A stretch of DNA of 64,000 nt from Nostoc sp. 'Peltigera membranacea cyanobiont' 210A (GCF_002246015.1 NZ_NOLJ01000011.1:168079-232078), one strand, 5' to 3'. Counted from the stretch's first letter, positions 9,184 to 18,689 are shown. Numbers and translations: made by a program. Notes: generated by a model not told the origin, from the sequence alone.

Positions 9184-9486
9184 AAATTTCAGTTTATCGT
9201 ACTAGCTTGCTTCCACGCATAACTGATTTTGTTAAACAATAAAGTTACACAACCTAAGATGCTGAAGTATTATTTGTAATTTATATATAAAACATAAGTC
9301 AGGTAATATCAAAATATTCTAACTCCCAACAGACGCGATTAATCGCTTACAGGACAGACACAATTAATCGCCTCTCCACTCTCCAAAAAAAATATGGCAT
9401 CAAAGAAAGTTTTCCAAAATGTAAAAATGGGGACTAAAGCCACGTACAATTAAAATCGCTTATCCCTTAATCCAGGAGCTAATGCC
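9184..9486. promoter_or_regulatory. Intergenic region upstream of ccmK3 with interspersed GATTAATCGC repeats
   Basis: About 300 bases between the divergent hydrolase and ccmK3 genes. It is AT-rich and holds two related words, GACGCGATTAATCGC (9332-9346) and ACAATTAATCGCCTC (about 9360-9374), the same motif seen at 6751-6767. Promoters for both genes must lie here; no regulator site is certain. AGGAG at 9474-9478 is a good ribosome site for ccmK3. Confidence 0.4.
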
Positions 9487-9798
9487 ATGCCAATGGCGGT
9501 TGGCGTAATTGAAACTTTAGGTTTTCCGAGTGTCTTAGCAGCAGCAGATGCAATGGTCAAAGCTGCCGCAGTCACAATTGTGTATTATGGTCAAGCGGAA
9601 AGTGCCCGCTTGTTAGTCGCCGTCCGGGGACACGTTTCTGAAGTAAATAGAGCTGTTGAAGCCGGAATCGTAGCTGGAGAGGAAGTAAAAGTTGGTACAG
9701 TAATTACCTACTACATCGTTCCTAATCCCCCAGAAAATGTGGAAACCATATTACCAATCCATTTCACTGAGGAATCAGAACCTTTCCGTATGTTCTAA
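9487..9798 (+). CDS. ccmK3: Carboxysome shell protein CcmK3 (BMC-H family)
   Basis: A 103-residue single-domain bacterial microcompartment hexamer protein ([20 protein letters not shown]). The pore loop reads GQAES (residues 35-39) instead of the usual K/R-I/V-G-S seen in CcmK1, K2 and K4; this loss is characteristic of CcmK3, which is known to join CcmK4 in mixed hexamers. An AGGAG ribosome site precedes the ATG. It is followed 81 bases later by ccmK4, forming the satellite shell locus usual in beta-cyanobacteria, apart from the main ccm operon. Confidence 0.92.
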   Translation: MPMAVGVIETLGFPSVLAAADAMVKAAAVTIVYYGQAESARLLVAVRGHVSEVNRAVEAGIVAGEEVKVGTVITYYIVPNPPENVETILPIHFTEESEPFRMF

Positions 9799-9879
9799 GC
9801 AATTTTGCTATCAAAATCTGTAGCGAAGCTTCGTACAATTAACTTGTAGCCCCCAGTTTATTCATACAGGAGATTAATA

Positions 9880-10227
9880 ATGTCATTACAGGCAGTTGGA
9901 GCACTTGAAACTAAAGGTTTTCCTGCGGTGCTAGCAGCAGCAGATGCTATGGTAAAAGCTGGTCGAGTTACCCTCGTTGGTTATATCAGAGTAGGTAGCG
10001 CTCGCTTTACAGTTAATATTCGTGGCGATGTTTCTGAAGTAAAAGCCGCTATGGCTGCTGGTGTTGAAGCCGCAGAAAATGTTTATGGCGGTACACTTGA
10101 ATCCTGGGTAATTATTGCTCGTCCCCATGAAAACGTTGAAGCTGTTCTGCCAATTGGTTACACAGAACAAGTCCAAGGGTATCGAGAGTCTGTAGAAAAT
10201 CCCATTGTTAGAGCAAACAATCGATAG
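9880..10227 (+). CDS. ccmK4: Carboxysome shell protein CcmK4 (BMC-H family)
   Basis: A 115-residue BMC-H shell protein, [20 protein letters not shown], with an intact pore motif RVGS at residues 37-40 and a C-terminal extension after the domain. In beta-cyanobacteria CcmK4 makes minor hexamers that tune shell permeability, together with CcmK3. AGGAG precedes the start at about 9869. It is downstream of ccmK3 and probably co-transcribed with it. Confidence 0.93.
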   Translation: MSLQAVGALETKGFPAVLAAADAMVKAGRVTLVGYIRVGSARFTVNIRGDVSEVKAAMAAGVEAAENVYGGTLESWVIIARPHENVEAVLPIGYTEQVQGYRESVENPIVRANNR

Positions 10228-11479
10228 ATTTAACCTCCTGCGGGGGAATTCAAAACAAAAAATTCCCATAGATGAATTTAAAGAGAAGTTTATTGTCAGG
10301 CTTCTGACTATTAAAACTTTAGAGAAATGCATTTCTGCTGTTTTTAGATTTGGCATAAGTTGAATTTGGAAGCAGAGGAAAAGTAACAGTCAGAGTCAAT
10401 AGTCAAAACCAATATTGACTGTTGACTGTTCATTTTTAGGAATATAAAACTTTTAAGAATAACTTAACCAATATGAAAGGTGTAGTTGTGACTGAAGCTA
10501 GTTTAAAAAAGATAAATTTGCCTATTAATTCCTACTATTTAGAATAGCGTAGGCGTAGCCCGCACAACTCTTGGAGACGCTTGCTTCCACAAAGTGACGT
10601 GACCATCATAGACATTGCCACATAAGATACTGAGACTAATTCCACACTATGGCGATAGTATTTATCTAAGATTTTGTACAACGACTTAACAAACAATCTC
10701 TTAAAACTCTAATTGTCGTATATATACTTATTGAAGAAGAATTCAGAAGTCAGAATGGGCTTACGCCCCGCTGCGCTAACAGGAGTCAAAATCAAGACGC
10801 TCTCTACGAGACGCTAAAAGCGTAGCTTGCTTCTCTGAAAGAGTACGCGGACTCGCTTGCCGTTAGCGCTATCCGCTTTTTCGGTCAGAAAACATTGCTG
10901 AATTCTGACTCCTGACTCCTGAATTCTGTTCGATAAAATCATAAAAGATCGCAAAAATTGACTGAACACGATTCAGTTAAAGCCCAATCCTCCTTGAAAA
11001 GCAAAAAATTAAGCCAATTTATCAAAGGGATTACGGAATCTCCAGGGCAAAATCTCATTAACACTAAGGATATTGAGATTCAACTAAATATTCTTACTAC
11101 GTAAAGTTTGTACAGAGTTGAAACTTATACTGGTGGAATAACGTCCAACTTTGAGTTAAATTAGATTCGTTCCTCGGCTCTGTTACAAAATGTCAGATTT
11201 ACCCGATCCATTTTGTGAAAGGTGTATCCTCCCCAGTTTAAGCAGATTTCTGTTCTCCACTAAAACACATAACTTTACAAAAAGTTTAAATGGGCAGAAT
11301 AACCCAAATGCTTGATATATGTTGGTTTTGGACTTTTTAAAATAAAAGCAAAACATCAATATAGAAATTTCTGCATAATTCTAATGAATTCAGACGTAAT
11401 AAAAGTAGAATCACTGAGCTATTTTCATGAAATTCATGAAATTCGTGAAATCTGGGGCAGCTGCCAGTTAAACAATTAG
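10228..11479. promoter_or_regulatory. 1.25-kb non-coding region between ccmK4 and hetZ
   Basis: No convincing gene is present. The first part is the ccmK4 trailer. Middle parts hold interspersed repeats: GCGTAGGCGTAGCCCGC near 10546, GGGCTTACGCCCCGCTGCGC near 10757 and the CTACGAGACGC family near 10803-10870. The last 500 bases are unique and AT-rich. Long leaders with distant start sites are known for hetZ in Anabaena, so this is the likely control region. I looked for a HetR-type GGGTCTAACCCC palindrome and for GTA-N8-TAC NtcA sites and found no exact match. Confidence 0.5.
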
Positions 11480-11488
11480 GTGGGACGA

Positions 11489-12676
11489 ATGGGGGTTGTA
11501 ATGCAAACTTCAAAATTGAGTTTCGAGGAATGCAATCTCACTATGACAACGGATGTGGAAAAACTGGCTCTAGATTGGCAAAAGCGCTTGGCTGTCGAAT
11601 GTCCAGACCAAAATGAAGCCGCAAGGCAAAGCATTATTCTCTGGCTGTTGGGATCTGACTCAAAACGGTTCGATCTGTATAATCCTAAAGAACTCGATAT
11701 CGCCAAGCAAGCGATGGAATATCGCTGGAGGATTTTACGTCAACGCTACTTGGGGCTGGGGCGAGAACGTGCTTATCGCAACTTGATAACCCGATTGGGA
11801 AGTTTAGTAACATTACGGAATAAGATTCAGACTTGGGTTTCCCTCAGCCGCGATCGCCAGCGCAGTGTGATGGATGTGTTACAAGAAGTACTCCAAGAAT
11901 TACTCCAAAACGACAGCCAGATGCAACAGCAAATGGCTGATATTGCCAAATATACAACCGATAGAAGATTGGGAGATGGTTTGTTATTTGCCAGTTTAGA
12001 AGAATATTGTTTGCGGCCAGTACGGAATCAACCCCTATTAGCTTACCGATTTGTGAATTATTTGCGTCGCACCCAGCGCGGTGGTTTAACCCAAGTGCCA
12101 GGGCGTGATTTGGTTCGACTAGTCTCAGAAGAAGTTCTCACAGACGACAGTGACAATCGAGTTAACTTAGTCGATAGTCAGGCGATCGCAGAATATCAAG
12201 AAGCACAACAACTAGAGGAACAACAAGGGCTACGCCAGTCAGTACAAAAAGAATTTGAAGATTATTTACAAGAAAATCTGGGAACAGATGCAGTGGAATG
12301 GCTACGACTCTATCTGCAAGGTAAGTCCCAGGAAGACATCGCCCAGAAACTGAATAAGCAGACTAAAGAGGTATATCGACTACGAGAAAAAATTAGTTAT
12401 CATGCTGTGCGTGTTTTTGCCCTCAAAGGTAAACCAGAACTCGTGGAAAGTTGGCTCTCAATTTCCTTGCAAGAACATAACTTGGGGTTAACACAAAACC
12501 AATGGCAGCAACTTGATGAAAAATTGACTCCTCTGGGGCGGCAGATTTTAGCTTTGCGGAAAGCGGGTAACTCAATAGAAGCCATAGCCGAACAGTTAAA
12601 ACTCAAAACCCATCAAGTGCTAGGCGAATGGACGAAAGTCTATCTGACAGCCCAAGCTTTAAGAACCCAGGATTAG
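11489..12676 (+). CDS. hetZ: Heterocyst differentiation protein HetZ
   Basis: A protein of about 395 residues matching HetZ, an early regulator of heterocyst differentiation that is activated by HetR and acts with it. Visible features are the N-terminal DWQKRLAVECPDQNEAARQS, the central SLEEYCLRPVRNQPLLAYRF and two sigma-region-4-like helix-turn-helix stretches: SQEDIAQKLNKQTKEVYRLR and AGNSIEAIAEQLKLKTHQVL. The start is uncertain: GTG 11480, ATG 11489, ATG 11501 and ATG 11543 (MTTDVEKL) are all in frame. The patU gene follows on the same strand, as in other Nostocales. Confidence 0.9.
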   Translation: MGVVMQTSKLSFEECNLTMTTDVEKLALDWQKRLAVECPDQNEAARQSIILWLLGSDSKRFDLYNPKELDIAKQAMEYRWRILRQRYLGLGRERAYRNLITRLGSLVTLRNKIQTWVSLSRDRQRSVMDVLQEVLQELLQNDSQMQQQMADIAKYTTDRRLGDGLLFASLEEYCLRPVRNQPLLAYRFVNYLRRTQRGGLTQVPGRDLVRLVSEEVLTDDSDNRVNLVDSQAIAEYQEAQQLEEQQGLRQSVQKEFEDYLQENLGTDAVEWLRLYLQGKSQEDIAQKLNKQTKEVYRLREKISYHAVRVFALKGKPELVESWLSISLQEHNLGLTQNQWQQLDEKLTPLGRQILALRKAGNSIEAIAEQLKLKTHQVLGEWTKVYLTAQALRTQD

Positions 12677-13163
12677 CTGGGAGCAACGCGATTTTGTGAG
12701 GTGCTGAAACCTTGGACGTATATAGCTTGTTTCAGGATGCGATCGCAACTAAAAAACCAGGTTTTGTTGAGAATATAGGGGCGTAATTGAGAACCAAACC
12801 CCGATCTCACTTTTTCGCGTTGCTCCCGGATTAGCTTGTAGTGGGAAATGGAGCATGGGGGAGTGGGGAGCAGCACTTCTCTACGAGACGCTGCGCGGAG
12901 CTTGCCGTAGGCAAGTGGTACGGCTACGCTATGTAACCCAGAAGCAGAGGAGACAAGGGGACAAGGGAATAAACAAAACTCAGCACTCTTTTGCCCAATA
13001 CCCAATCTTCAGTATTATCCCCAGTCCATAATCTAAAATTCATCTTCTACTTACATTTACTTAAGTATATATAATTTAAATTTTAACAATTTAACAAAGT
13101 ATCTTTATTAACTACCTATTGAATTAGAGGCAAAATATAAGTAAATACCAACGAATCAAATCT
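12677..13163. repeat. hetZ-patU intergenic region with interspersed repeats
   Basis: About 490 bases without a gene. The middle holds the Nostoc repeat family CTCTACGAGACGCTGCGCGG-AGCTTGCCGTAGGCAAG (12885-12915) and common AGGGGACAAGGG words (12950-12970). The last 130 bases before patU are very AT-rich (13036-13163) and probably contain a patU promoter, so patU need not depend on hetZ transcription. Confidence 0.45.
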
Positions 13164-14432
13164 ATGTTGTCTTCAAAGGGCGAACTAAATGATACCGCAG
13201 CAAATGGACAGCAAATGCTAACTGCCGCTCAAACTAGGTGGGAGCAAGGAGGCGATCGCGAACAAATGTTCCACCTAATCGATCATCTTTTGTCCTTTGA
13301 AGCTTGCCTCTACCACCAAATTTTGCCCTTTGGATTAGAAGACAAAAACCTCTTGTTAGGCATGGTTTATCCACAAGAGAGCGAAGCCCTAGATTACGTT
13401 GGTCGCATTTTGTCTTCTATCAATTGCACAATGGTGATTGAGGCGATCGCAGCCGATGCCCACCGCAGAATACTATCAGCCTACCTCAACCATAAGAATA
13501 CATCTCAGCTAGATGCCCAACAAGTGCATCAGCCAACAGTGGACTTTCCCGCAACGAATAGCCCAGCTACGATTGCTGACATACCTAGTCCTTCCTTAGA
13601 TGCCGACTCGGAATCAAATCAACAACCAGTATTGATGGTGTTTCAGACACAAAAGCGTCAAAATTCTGGACAGCGGGTAGACTTGCCTCCTATCCCAGAG
13701 TTAGACCAATCATCTCAAACTACGACGTTATTGACCCCTATTCCCAGAACTCAACCGGGAGAGGATTCTGAAGCCATATCATCAAACAATTTACCTATTT
13801 TTCCCACACAAGCTTCCGAACTACTGAGTCCGATTGAGTTGCTAACAACACTGCCACCAAAAAAATTACTAGAAGAATTACTAGGGCGAATCTTGGCTGG
13901 AGGAATTGGTCGGCTGTACTTAGAAAGACAAGCTTACGAAGGCAGAATACTGTGGAGTGACAATGGAGTTTTGCAGTCTGTATTAGACAAACTGCCGCTC
14001 TCAGTTTTTCAAGGAGTATTGAATGAATTAAAGCGGTTTGCTTCCCTGCCTGTAACCACGATTGCAGAACCAAAACAAGTAGAAAAGGAATACGTATATC
14101 AAAAAAATCGCTTATTATTACGCTTGCGAGTCATGCCGGGAATGTACGGTGAAGAGGGAACACTCCAAGTATTGCGGGGAGCAGCATTAAAATTCTATCA
14201 ACAACAGCAATTAACGCGTCTAAGCGGTGATGCTTTAGGAATTTCTCAGCAACTAAGTATAAAGTTACATGAACTACAAGAACGACTTTTACTGAATCCT
14301 AGCCTTGATTCTCAGCAATTAGAGGCTTTAGTTACCCTGAATCAATTAGTGAAAAATTTAGACCAACAGATCAAAATACTGGCACTAGATAGCAATTTAC
14401 CAACAAAGAGTAAATCATCGGTCAGTAAGTGA
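13164..14432 (+). CDS. patU: Heterocyst pattern protein PatU
   Basis: A 422-residue protein directly downstream of hetZ. The N-terminal part (about 1-110, HLIDHLLSFEACLYHQILPF) and the C-terminal part (about 230-400, LLEELLGRILAGGIGRLYLE) are conserved and joined by a Pro/Ser/Gln-rich linker. In Anabaena PCC 7120 the same region is split into patU5 and patU3; here it is one intact gene, as in Nostoc punctiforme. PatU/PatU3 interacts with HetZ and influences heterocyst spacing. No membrane segment or DNA-binding motif is obvious. Confidence 0.85.
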   Translation: MLSSKGELNDTAANGQQMLTAAQTRWEQGGDREQMFHLIDHLLSFEACLYHQILPFGLEDKNLLLGMVYPQESEALDYVGRILSSINCTMVIEAIAADAHRRILSAYLNHKNTSQLDAQQVHQPTVDFPATNSPATIADIPSPSLDADSESNQQPVLMVFQTQKRQNSGQRVDLPPIPELDQSSQTTTLLTPIPRTQPGEDSEAISSNNLPIFPTQASELLSPIELLTTLPPKKLLEELLGRILAGGIGRLYLERQAYEGRILWSDNGVLQSVLDKLPLSVFQGVLNELKRFASLPVTTIAEPKQVEKEYVYQKNRLLLRLRVMPGMYGEEGTLQVLRGAALKFYQQQQLTRLSGDALGISQQLSIKLHELQERLLLNPSLDSQQLEALVTLNQLVKNLDQQIKILALDSNLPTKSKSSVSK

Positions 14433-14452
14433 AAACGCTGATTTCGTTAGCA

Positions 14453-14467
14453 TACATAATTGTTATG
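14453..14467. promoter_or_regulatory. Small inverted repeat upstream of the Crp-family gene
   Basis: ACATAA-TTG-TTATGT, two perfect 6-base arms in the 190-base gap between patU and the Crp-family gene. It could be an operator for a dimeric regulator, but it does not match the cyanobacterial CRP consensus TGTGA-N6-TCACA. Confidence 0.25.
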
Positions 14468-14622
14468 TTGTAATGGAATCCTAGACTGATAAAGCTTAGA
14501 GATTCATCTCCAAATAAATACAAATTTTGCGATCGTCTTCTGAGTAAGATTACGGTTAAAAAAACTTACTTATAGTAGCAAAGTTAGTTTCCCCTCTTAA
14601 ATCCTATTGTTGCAAATATTTC

Positions 14623-15306
14623 ATGTTAACTGAGGTTTTTAGTGAACTTTTCCCCTTAATGAGTACAGCCAATCCACAAACTTTGGAATGGCTACTCAAC
14701 GTTGCAATTGAACATGAATACCCCTCTGGGCGAGCCGTTGTGATGGAAGATGCCTGGGGTAACGCCGTTTACTTCGTGGTTTCTGGTTGGGTCAAAGTCC
14801 GGCGTACCGTCGGGGAAGATTCAGTAGCTTTAGCAATTTTTGGTCGTGGCGATTTTTTTGGAGAAATGGCAATTTTGGATGAATCTCCACGCTCAACCGA
14901 TGTCATTGCCCTTTCACCCGTGAAGTTGCTTAGTGTCTCCAGAGAGCGGTTTATTCAAATATTGTTTAAAGACCCGCAGTTACATCACCGAATGTTGCAA
15001 CTGATGGTGCGGCGATTGCGGCAAATTAACGTGCGCTTGCAAATGCGGTCTTCACCACCAGCAGTTAAACTCGCTCATACTCTAGTGACTTTAGGTGAAA
15101 GCTATGGTCAGGAATCAGACTTAGGAAGAGAAATTTTTAACATTCCCTTTAAAGATTTAGCAGAGGTGACAGAAATCGGTGTTGAAGAAACCACCAAAAT
15201 CATGGAAAAGCTGCATGAAAAAGGGTGGATCAAAATTGATAGTGCCAACAACATCACTTATCTTGTGAACTTCAAACAGTTGATGAACTTGGCTGGCAAA
15301 GTGTGA
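14623..15306 (+). CDS. Crp/Fnr-family transcription regulator
   Basis: A 227-residue regulator with an N-terminal cyclic-nucleotide-binding beta-roll and a C-terminal winged helix. The phosphate-binding cassette FGEMAILDESPRSTDV (residues 79-94) keeps the Gly-Glu and Arg-Ser pair (R90, S91) that contact a cyclic nucleotide in CRP, so effector binding is plausible; the usual Ala after Arg-Ser/Thr is not kept. The DNA-binding helix region is FKDLAEVTEIGVEETTKIME. It lies 190 bases after patU on the same strand, which invites a link to heterocyst or nitrogen control, but that is only positional. Confidence 0.88.
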   Translation: MLTEVFSELFPLMSTANPQTLEWLLNVAIEHEYPSGRAVVMEDAWGNAVYFVVSGWVKVRRTVGEDSVALAIFGRGDFFGEMAILDESPRSTDVIALSPVKLLSVSRERFIQILFKDPQLHHRMLQLMVRRLRQINVRLQMRSSPPAVKLAHTLVTLGESYGQESDLGREIFNIPFKDLAEVTEIGVEETTKIMEKLHEKGWIKIDSANNITYLVNFKQLMNLAGKV

Positions 15307-15415
15307 TTGTTTTATTTATTCAGCAATACAAATTTTGATATTAAGTAAGTCAACCGAAGCTTCTTGTCGGTTGACTTGCTTATTAGAGGTGTAGGTACTT
15401 CACGAAATTAGCCCA

Positions 15416-17530
15416 ATGGATGACACCATTCCACCCCTGACAAAAAACGTCACACAGGCACAATTAGTAGCAGCAGAACCTAGTACTGACCCTGAACTGT
15501 TGCGCGAATTAGCATTATCTACTGACCAACAAACTCGTCAGTCCGTTGCAGGCAATCCCAACACTCCAGTTGATGTCCTGTTGCGTTTGGGAGCAGAATT
15601 TCCGTCCGAATTGCTAGATAACCCCGTGTTTCCATTACTGCTTTTGGAAAATCTCAATCTAGTTGCAGAAATTCCTTTAAGTACTTTGCGAAGCATTCTC
15701 AGACAGAAAAATGTTCCAGTATATATTTTGGAACAAGTCGCAGATCAAGCGGACTTGGAAGTACAACTGGCGCTAGTTAAAAACGTCCAAACTCCCAAAG
15801 GCGTGTTAAATCGATTAACTCAAAGCCGACATTCTCAAGTTGTGGAATCTGCTCGTTTACACATCAATCTGGCTGGAGAATTAACAGAGAAATACGAACA
15901 AAGAATTAAAGAGGTGATTAAAGGAATAATTCCTTCTGCTCGCCAAGCTGGTACTGGTTATTTAGCAGTTCTAGCTCAGATTTGCCCTGTTCCAGAATTT
16001 ATGGTTGAACATTGGGTGCAGGACTCAAGCTATAAAGACTTTTTTTGTAGAGCGATCGCTGATTCTCCGGCTACCTTTCCCAATGTTCTCAAACACCTAG
16101 CCAACCATACTGATGATTACATATGGTATAGCATAGCCCAAAATCCCAATACTCCCACAGAGACTCTACGAAAATCGTTCACTGAAAAGCAAGCTCCAAC
16201 TGCTCTTGCTCGTAATTTAAATACACCTAGTGATGTTTTGGAGAGTTTGAGTACAAATCAAGACCAAATAGTTCGTATTAGGGTTGCTGAAAATCCCAAT
16301 ACACCCCTAAATGTGGTGAAAGGACTGGCAAAAGATACAGATATACACGTTGCTAATGCTGCGGCTAGGGTAATAGGAGAACAACAAGGGGAATATACTG
16401 CCGAAGCGGTTAGGAAGAATCCTAAAACTCCTCCTTATGTGTTGGAAAAGTTAGCACAAAAAGACCCCAGAAGTGTCTGTAAACACCCAAATACACCGCC
16501 AGAACTGCTCTTAGAATTTTCCAAAAGCGTTGATGAACGACTGCGTGAATCTGTTGCTGAAAACCCCAATGCATCAGTCAGTATTTTAGAAGAGTTAGCT
16601 CAGGATGACTCTTCTGAAGTTCGTCGTCAGGTTAGTATAAATCTTAATACACCAATAAGTCTTCTGTTTAAGCAATTAGCTAGAGACGCATCTGTAAGTA
16701 GAGCGATCGCCTATCGAATGTCAAGTGAAAAATATGGTAAATACCCTGAGGTAGAGAGTATCTTAGATATCCTAGCAGAAGAAAGTACCAGTCCCCTAGA
16801 AACCATTTTGCAGCGATTAGCACAGGATGGAGGAGAAGCCGCTCGTCTTTTTCTCGCTCGGCGCTTTGATTTGCCTGCTAATTTTCTAGCACAGTTTGCT
16901 GAATCAACTAAAGTTAAGGTGTGTGAGGCTGTAGCGCAAAACCTCAACACCCCTATAAGCAGCTTGGAAAAACTAGCTCAATCACCAGACCCAAAAGTTC
17001 GTGAAGCAGTAGCCCAAAACCCGAATACGCCAATCAGCACCCTGGAAAAATTAGCCAGAGATGAAGACGGTAACGTTCGGATGAATGTTGCTTCAAAAAT
17101 TAACTTGTCCGCTGAGACTTTAGAAGAACTAGCGGTTGAGAAATCATTTAATCTAGTGCGTCGAAACGCCATGCTCAACCCCAGTTTACCGAAAGAAGCA
17201 GTGGAACGTATTCTTTGCGGCGAATATGCAACGGAGTATTTGAAACTGAATCCTGATTTTTTATCTCGTCATCCTGATAGCCTTGCTGTGACGCTCAATC
17301 ATTATGCCAAGTCCCAATTTCCCTTAGTTAGCTTTATTGCCTTAAATCAACCCCAGATTTCCCAGGAATTACTACAAGAAAAAAGCCTTTCTATCTCCTG
17401 GTTGGAACGGCTAGCCGTAGCTCAAAATCCCCAAGCTACTCAACAAATCCTCATTCAACTGGCACAAGACAGCAATCAGCTAGTTCGGGCAGCAGCAAAA
17501 AATAGATTGCAGAATCTCTCCCAATCTTAA
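15416..17530 (+). CDS. Leucine-rich-repeat-variant (LRV) protein
   Basis: A 704-residue protein made almost wholly of LRV-type helical repeats of about 23 residues with the core VAxNPNTPxxxLExLAxD (for example VAQNPNTPISTLEKLARD). LRV proteins are superhelical scaffolds; some members carry an N-terminal 4Fe-4S cluster, but no cysteine cluster is visible here. There is no signal peptide or membrane segment. It starts 110 bases after the Crp-family regulator and may share its transcript. Function is unknown. Confidence 0.82.
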   Translation: MDDTIPPLTKNVTQAQLVAAEPSTDPELLRELALSTDQQTRQSVAGNPNTPVDVLLRLGAEFPSELLDNPVFPLLLLENLNLVAEIPLSTLRSILRQKNVPVYILEQVADQADLEVQLALVKNVQTPKGVLNRLTQSRHSQVVESARLHINLAGELTEKYEQRIKEVIKGIIPSARQAGTGYLAVLAQICPVPEFMVEHWVQDSSYKDFFCRAIADSPATFPNVLKHLANHTDDYIWYSIAQNPNTPTETLRKSFTEKQAPTALARNLNTPSDVLESLSTNQDQIVRIRVAENPNTPLNVVKGLAKDTDIHVANAAARVIGEQQGEYTAEAVRKNPKTPPYVLEKLAQKDPRSVCKHPNTPPELLLEFSKSVDERLRESVAENPNASVSILEELAQDDSSEVRRQVSINLNTPISLLFKQLARDASVSRAIAYRMSSEKYGKYPEVESILDILAEESTSPLETILQRLAQDGGEAARLFLARRFDLPANFLAQFAESTKVKVCEAVAQNLNTPISSLEKLAQSPDPKVREAVAQNPNTPISTLEKLARDEDGNVRMNVASKINLSAETLEELAVEKSFNLVRRNAMLNPSLPKEAVERILCGEYATEYLKLNPDFLSRHPDSLAVTLNHYAKSQFPLVSFIALNQPQISQELLQEKSLSISWLERLAVAQNPQATQQILIQLAQDSNQLVRAAAKNRLQNLSQS

Positions 17531-17834
17531 AACTCATACCATCAATTTTAAATTTTAGACTGGGAATTCCTTCTAGTTTTCTAAATACCCTCTTATCTTT
17601 GCGTCTTTGCGCCTTTGCGAGAGAGGTTGTTTGAAAAGTCCTCTTGTCGGTAGCAAAACGTTCTAGATCCCCCTAAATCCCCCTTAAAAAGGGGGACTTT
17701 GATTCCGGTTCCCCCCTTTTTAAGGGGGGCTAGGGGGGATCTATAAGTACTTAAAATCACAACCAACCACTTTTAAAACAACCTCTAAGACTGAATTTAT
17801 CCTCTTTTAAATTCGCAATCAAAAATTCATAATT
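17531..17834. repeat. Intergenic region with a long C-rich/G-rich hairpin element
   Basis: A gap of about 300 bases. The core is an inverted repeat at 17665-17742: AGATCCCCCTAAATCCCCC with TTAAAAAGGGGG, then the mirrored CCCCCCTTTTTAAGGGGGGC ending in AGGGGGGATCT. Such hairpins are abundant interspersed elements in cyanobacteria and could also stop transcription after the LRV gene. Upstream is a CTTTGCGTCTTTGCGCC-type repeat. Confidence 0.65.
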
Positions 17835-18689
17835 ATGCTTCCAAAAAAACATACTTTAACATCATTCCGAGAAATTGGCGGCGCTGGGGGATTACTAGCA
17901 GCTTATCAACTTGGAGAACGTGATTTCACTCAGGTTAACCTCGAAAATGCTGACCTTAGTCAAGCCAACTTAACAGGAATTAATCTAGAAAAAGCTAACC
18001 TAAAAAATGCAAATCTTTCCAAGACGAATCTGAGCGAAGCCAATTTGATAGAAGCAGACTTACGTGGTGCAAACCTGACTCAAACCAACTTAAGATGCGC
18101 TCATCTTAATGGTAGTGATTTACGCCATGCAGTCATCAAAGAAGTTGATTTATATCGAGCTAATCTTAGTTGGGCAAATCTCAGCGAACAAGACTTGAGA
18201 GGAGCCAATCTAGCAAGAGTTGATTTGCAAGGCGCTGATTTGAGTGCAGCTAATCTAAGTGATGCCAATCTCAACGAAGCAAAGCTGGATGCAGCTAACT
18301 TGAAACGTGCAATTTTGGTAGGAGCTAATCTTTGTTATGCTTATATGCCTCGTGTCCAACTAGTGCAAGCCGACCTCCAAAAAGCTGAATTAGTAAGTGC
18401 CGATTTAACAGCAGCTAATTTAGAACAATGTGTTTTAGATCGGGCTAATCTAACGGGAGTTAGACTACGAAAAGCGCAACTACAACAAGCCAGCCTGCAA
18501 AAAGTTTATTTGCAGGGAGGTAATTTACAAGCAGCAAACCTGACAAATGCTAACTTGCAGAAGGCTGACCTAACTAAGACTGAACTAGAAGGGGCAATCT
18601 TAACACGATCTGACCTAAGAGGAGCAGAAATAACTCAGGCAAAGCAGGCTAACTTGGAATTAGCAATTTTGGGCGAACTGATAAAGTAA
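17835..18689 (+). CDS. Pentapeptide-repeat protein (possible N-terminal part of a split pentapeptide-WD40 protein)
   Basis: A 284-residue protein that is almost entirely A(D/N)Lxx pentapeptide repeats (for example LENADLSQANLTGINLEKAN), folding as a right-handed quadrilateral beta-helix. It ends in LGELIK just where a second frame, continuing into WD40 repeats, is open (from 18653). Adding one A to the AAA run at 18683-18685 would remove the stop and give a single 750-residue-class protein. Pentapeptide proteins of this type are soluble scaffolds of unknown role in cyanobacteria. Confidence 0.85.
   Translation: MLPKKHTLTSFREIGGAGGLLAAYQLGERDFTQVNLENADLSQANLTGINLEKANLKNANLSKTNLSEANLIEADLRGANLTQTNLRCAHLNGSDLRHAVIKEVDLYRANLSWANLSEQDLRGANLARVDLQGADLSAANLSDANLNEAKLDAANLKRAILVGANLCYAYMPRVQLVQADLQKAELVSADLTAANLEQCVLDRANLTGVRLRKAQLQQASLQKVYLQGGNLQAANLTNANLQKADLTKTELEGAILTRSDLRGAEITQAKQANLELAILGELIK

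Noticed and set aside
10228-11479. HetR or NtcA binding site upstream of hetZ.
   Set aside because: Only near matches were found, such as GTAAAGTTTGTAC, which has the wrong spacing (7 instead of 8) for NtcA.
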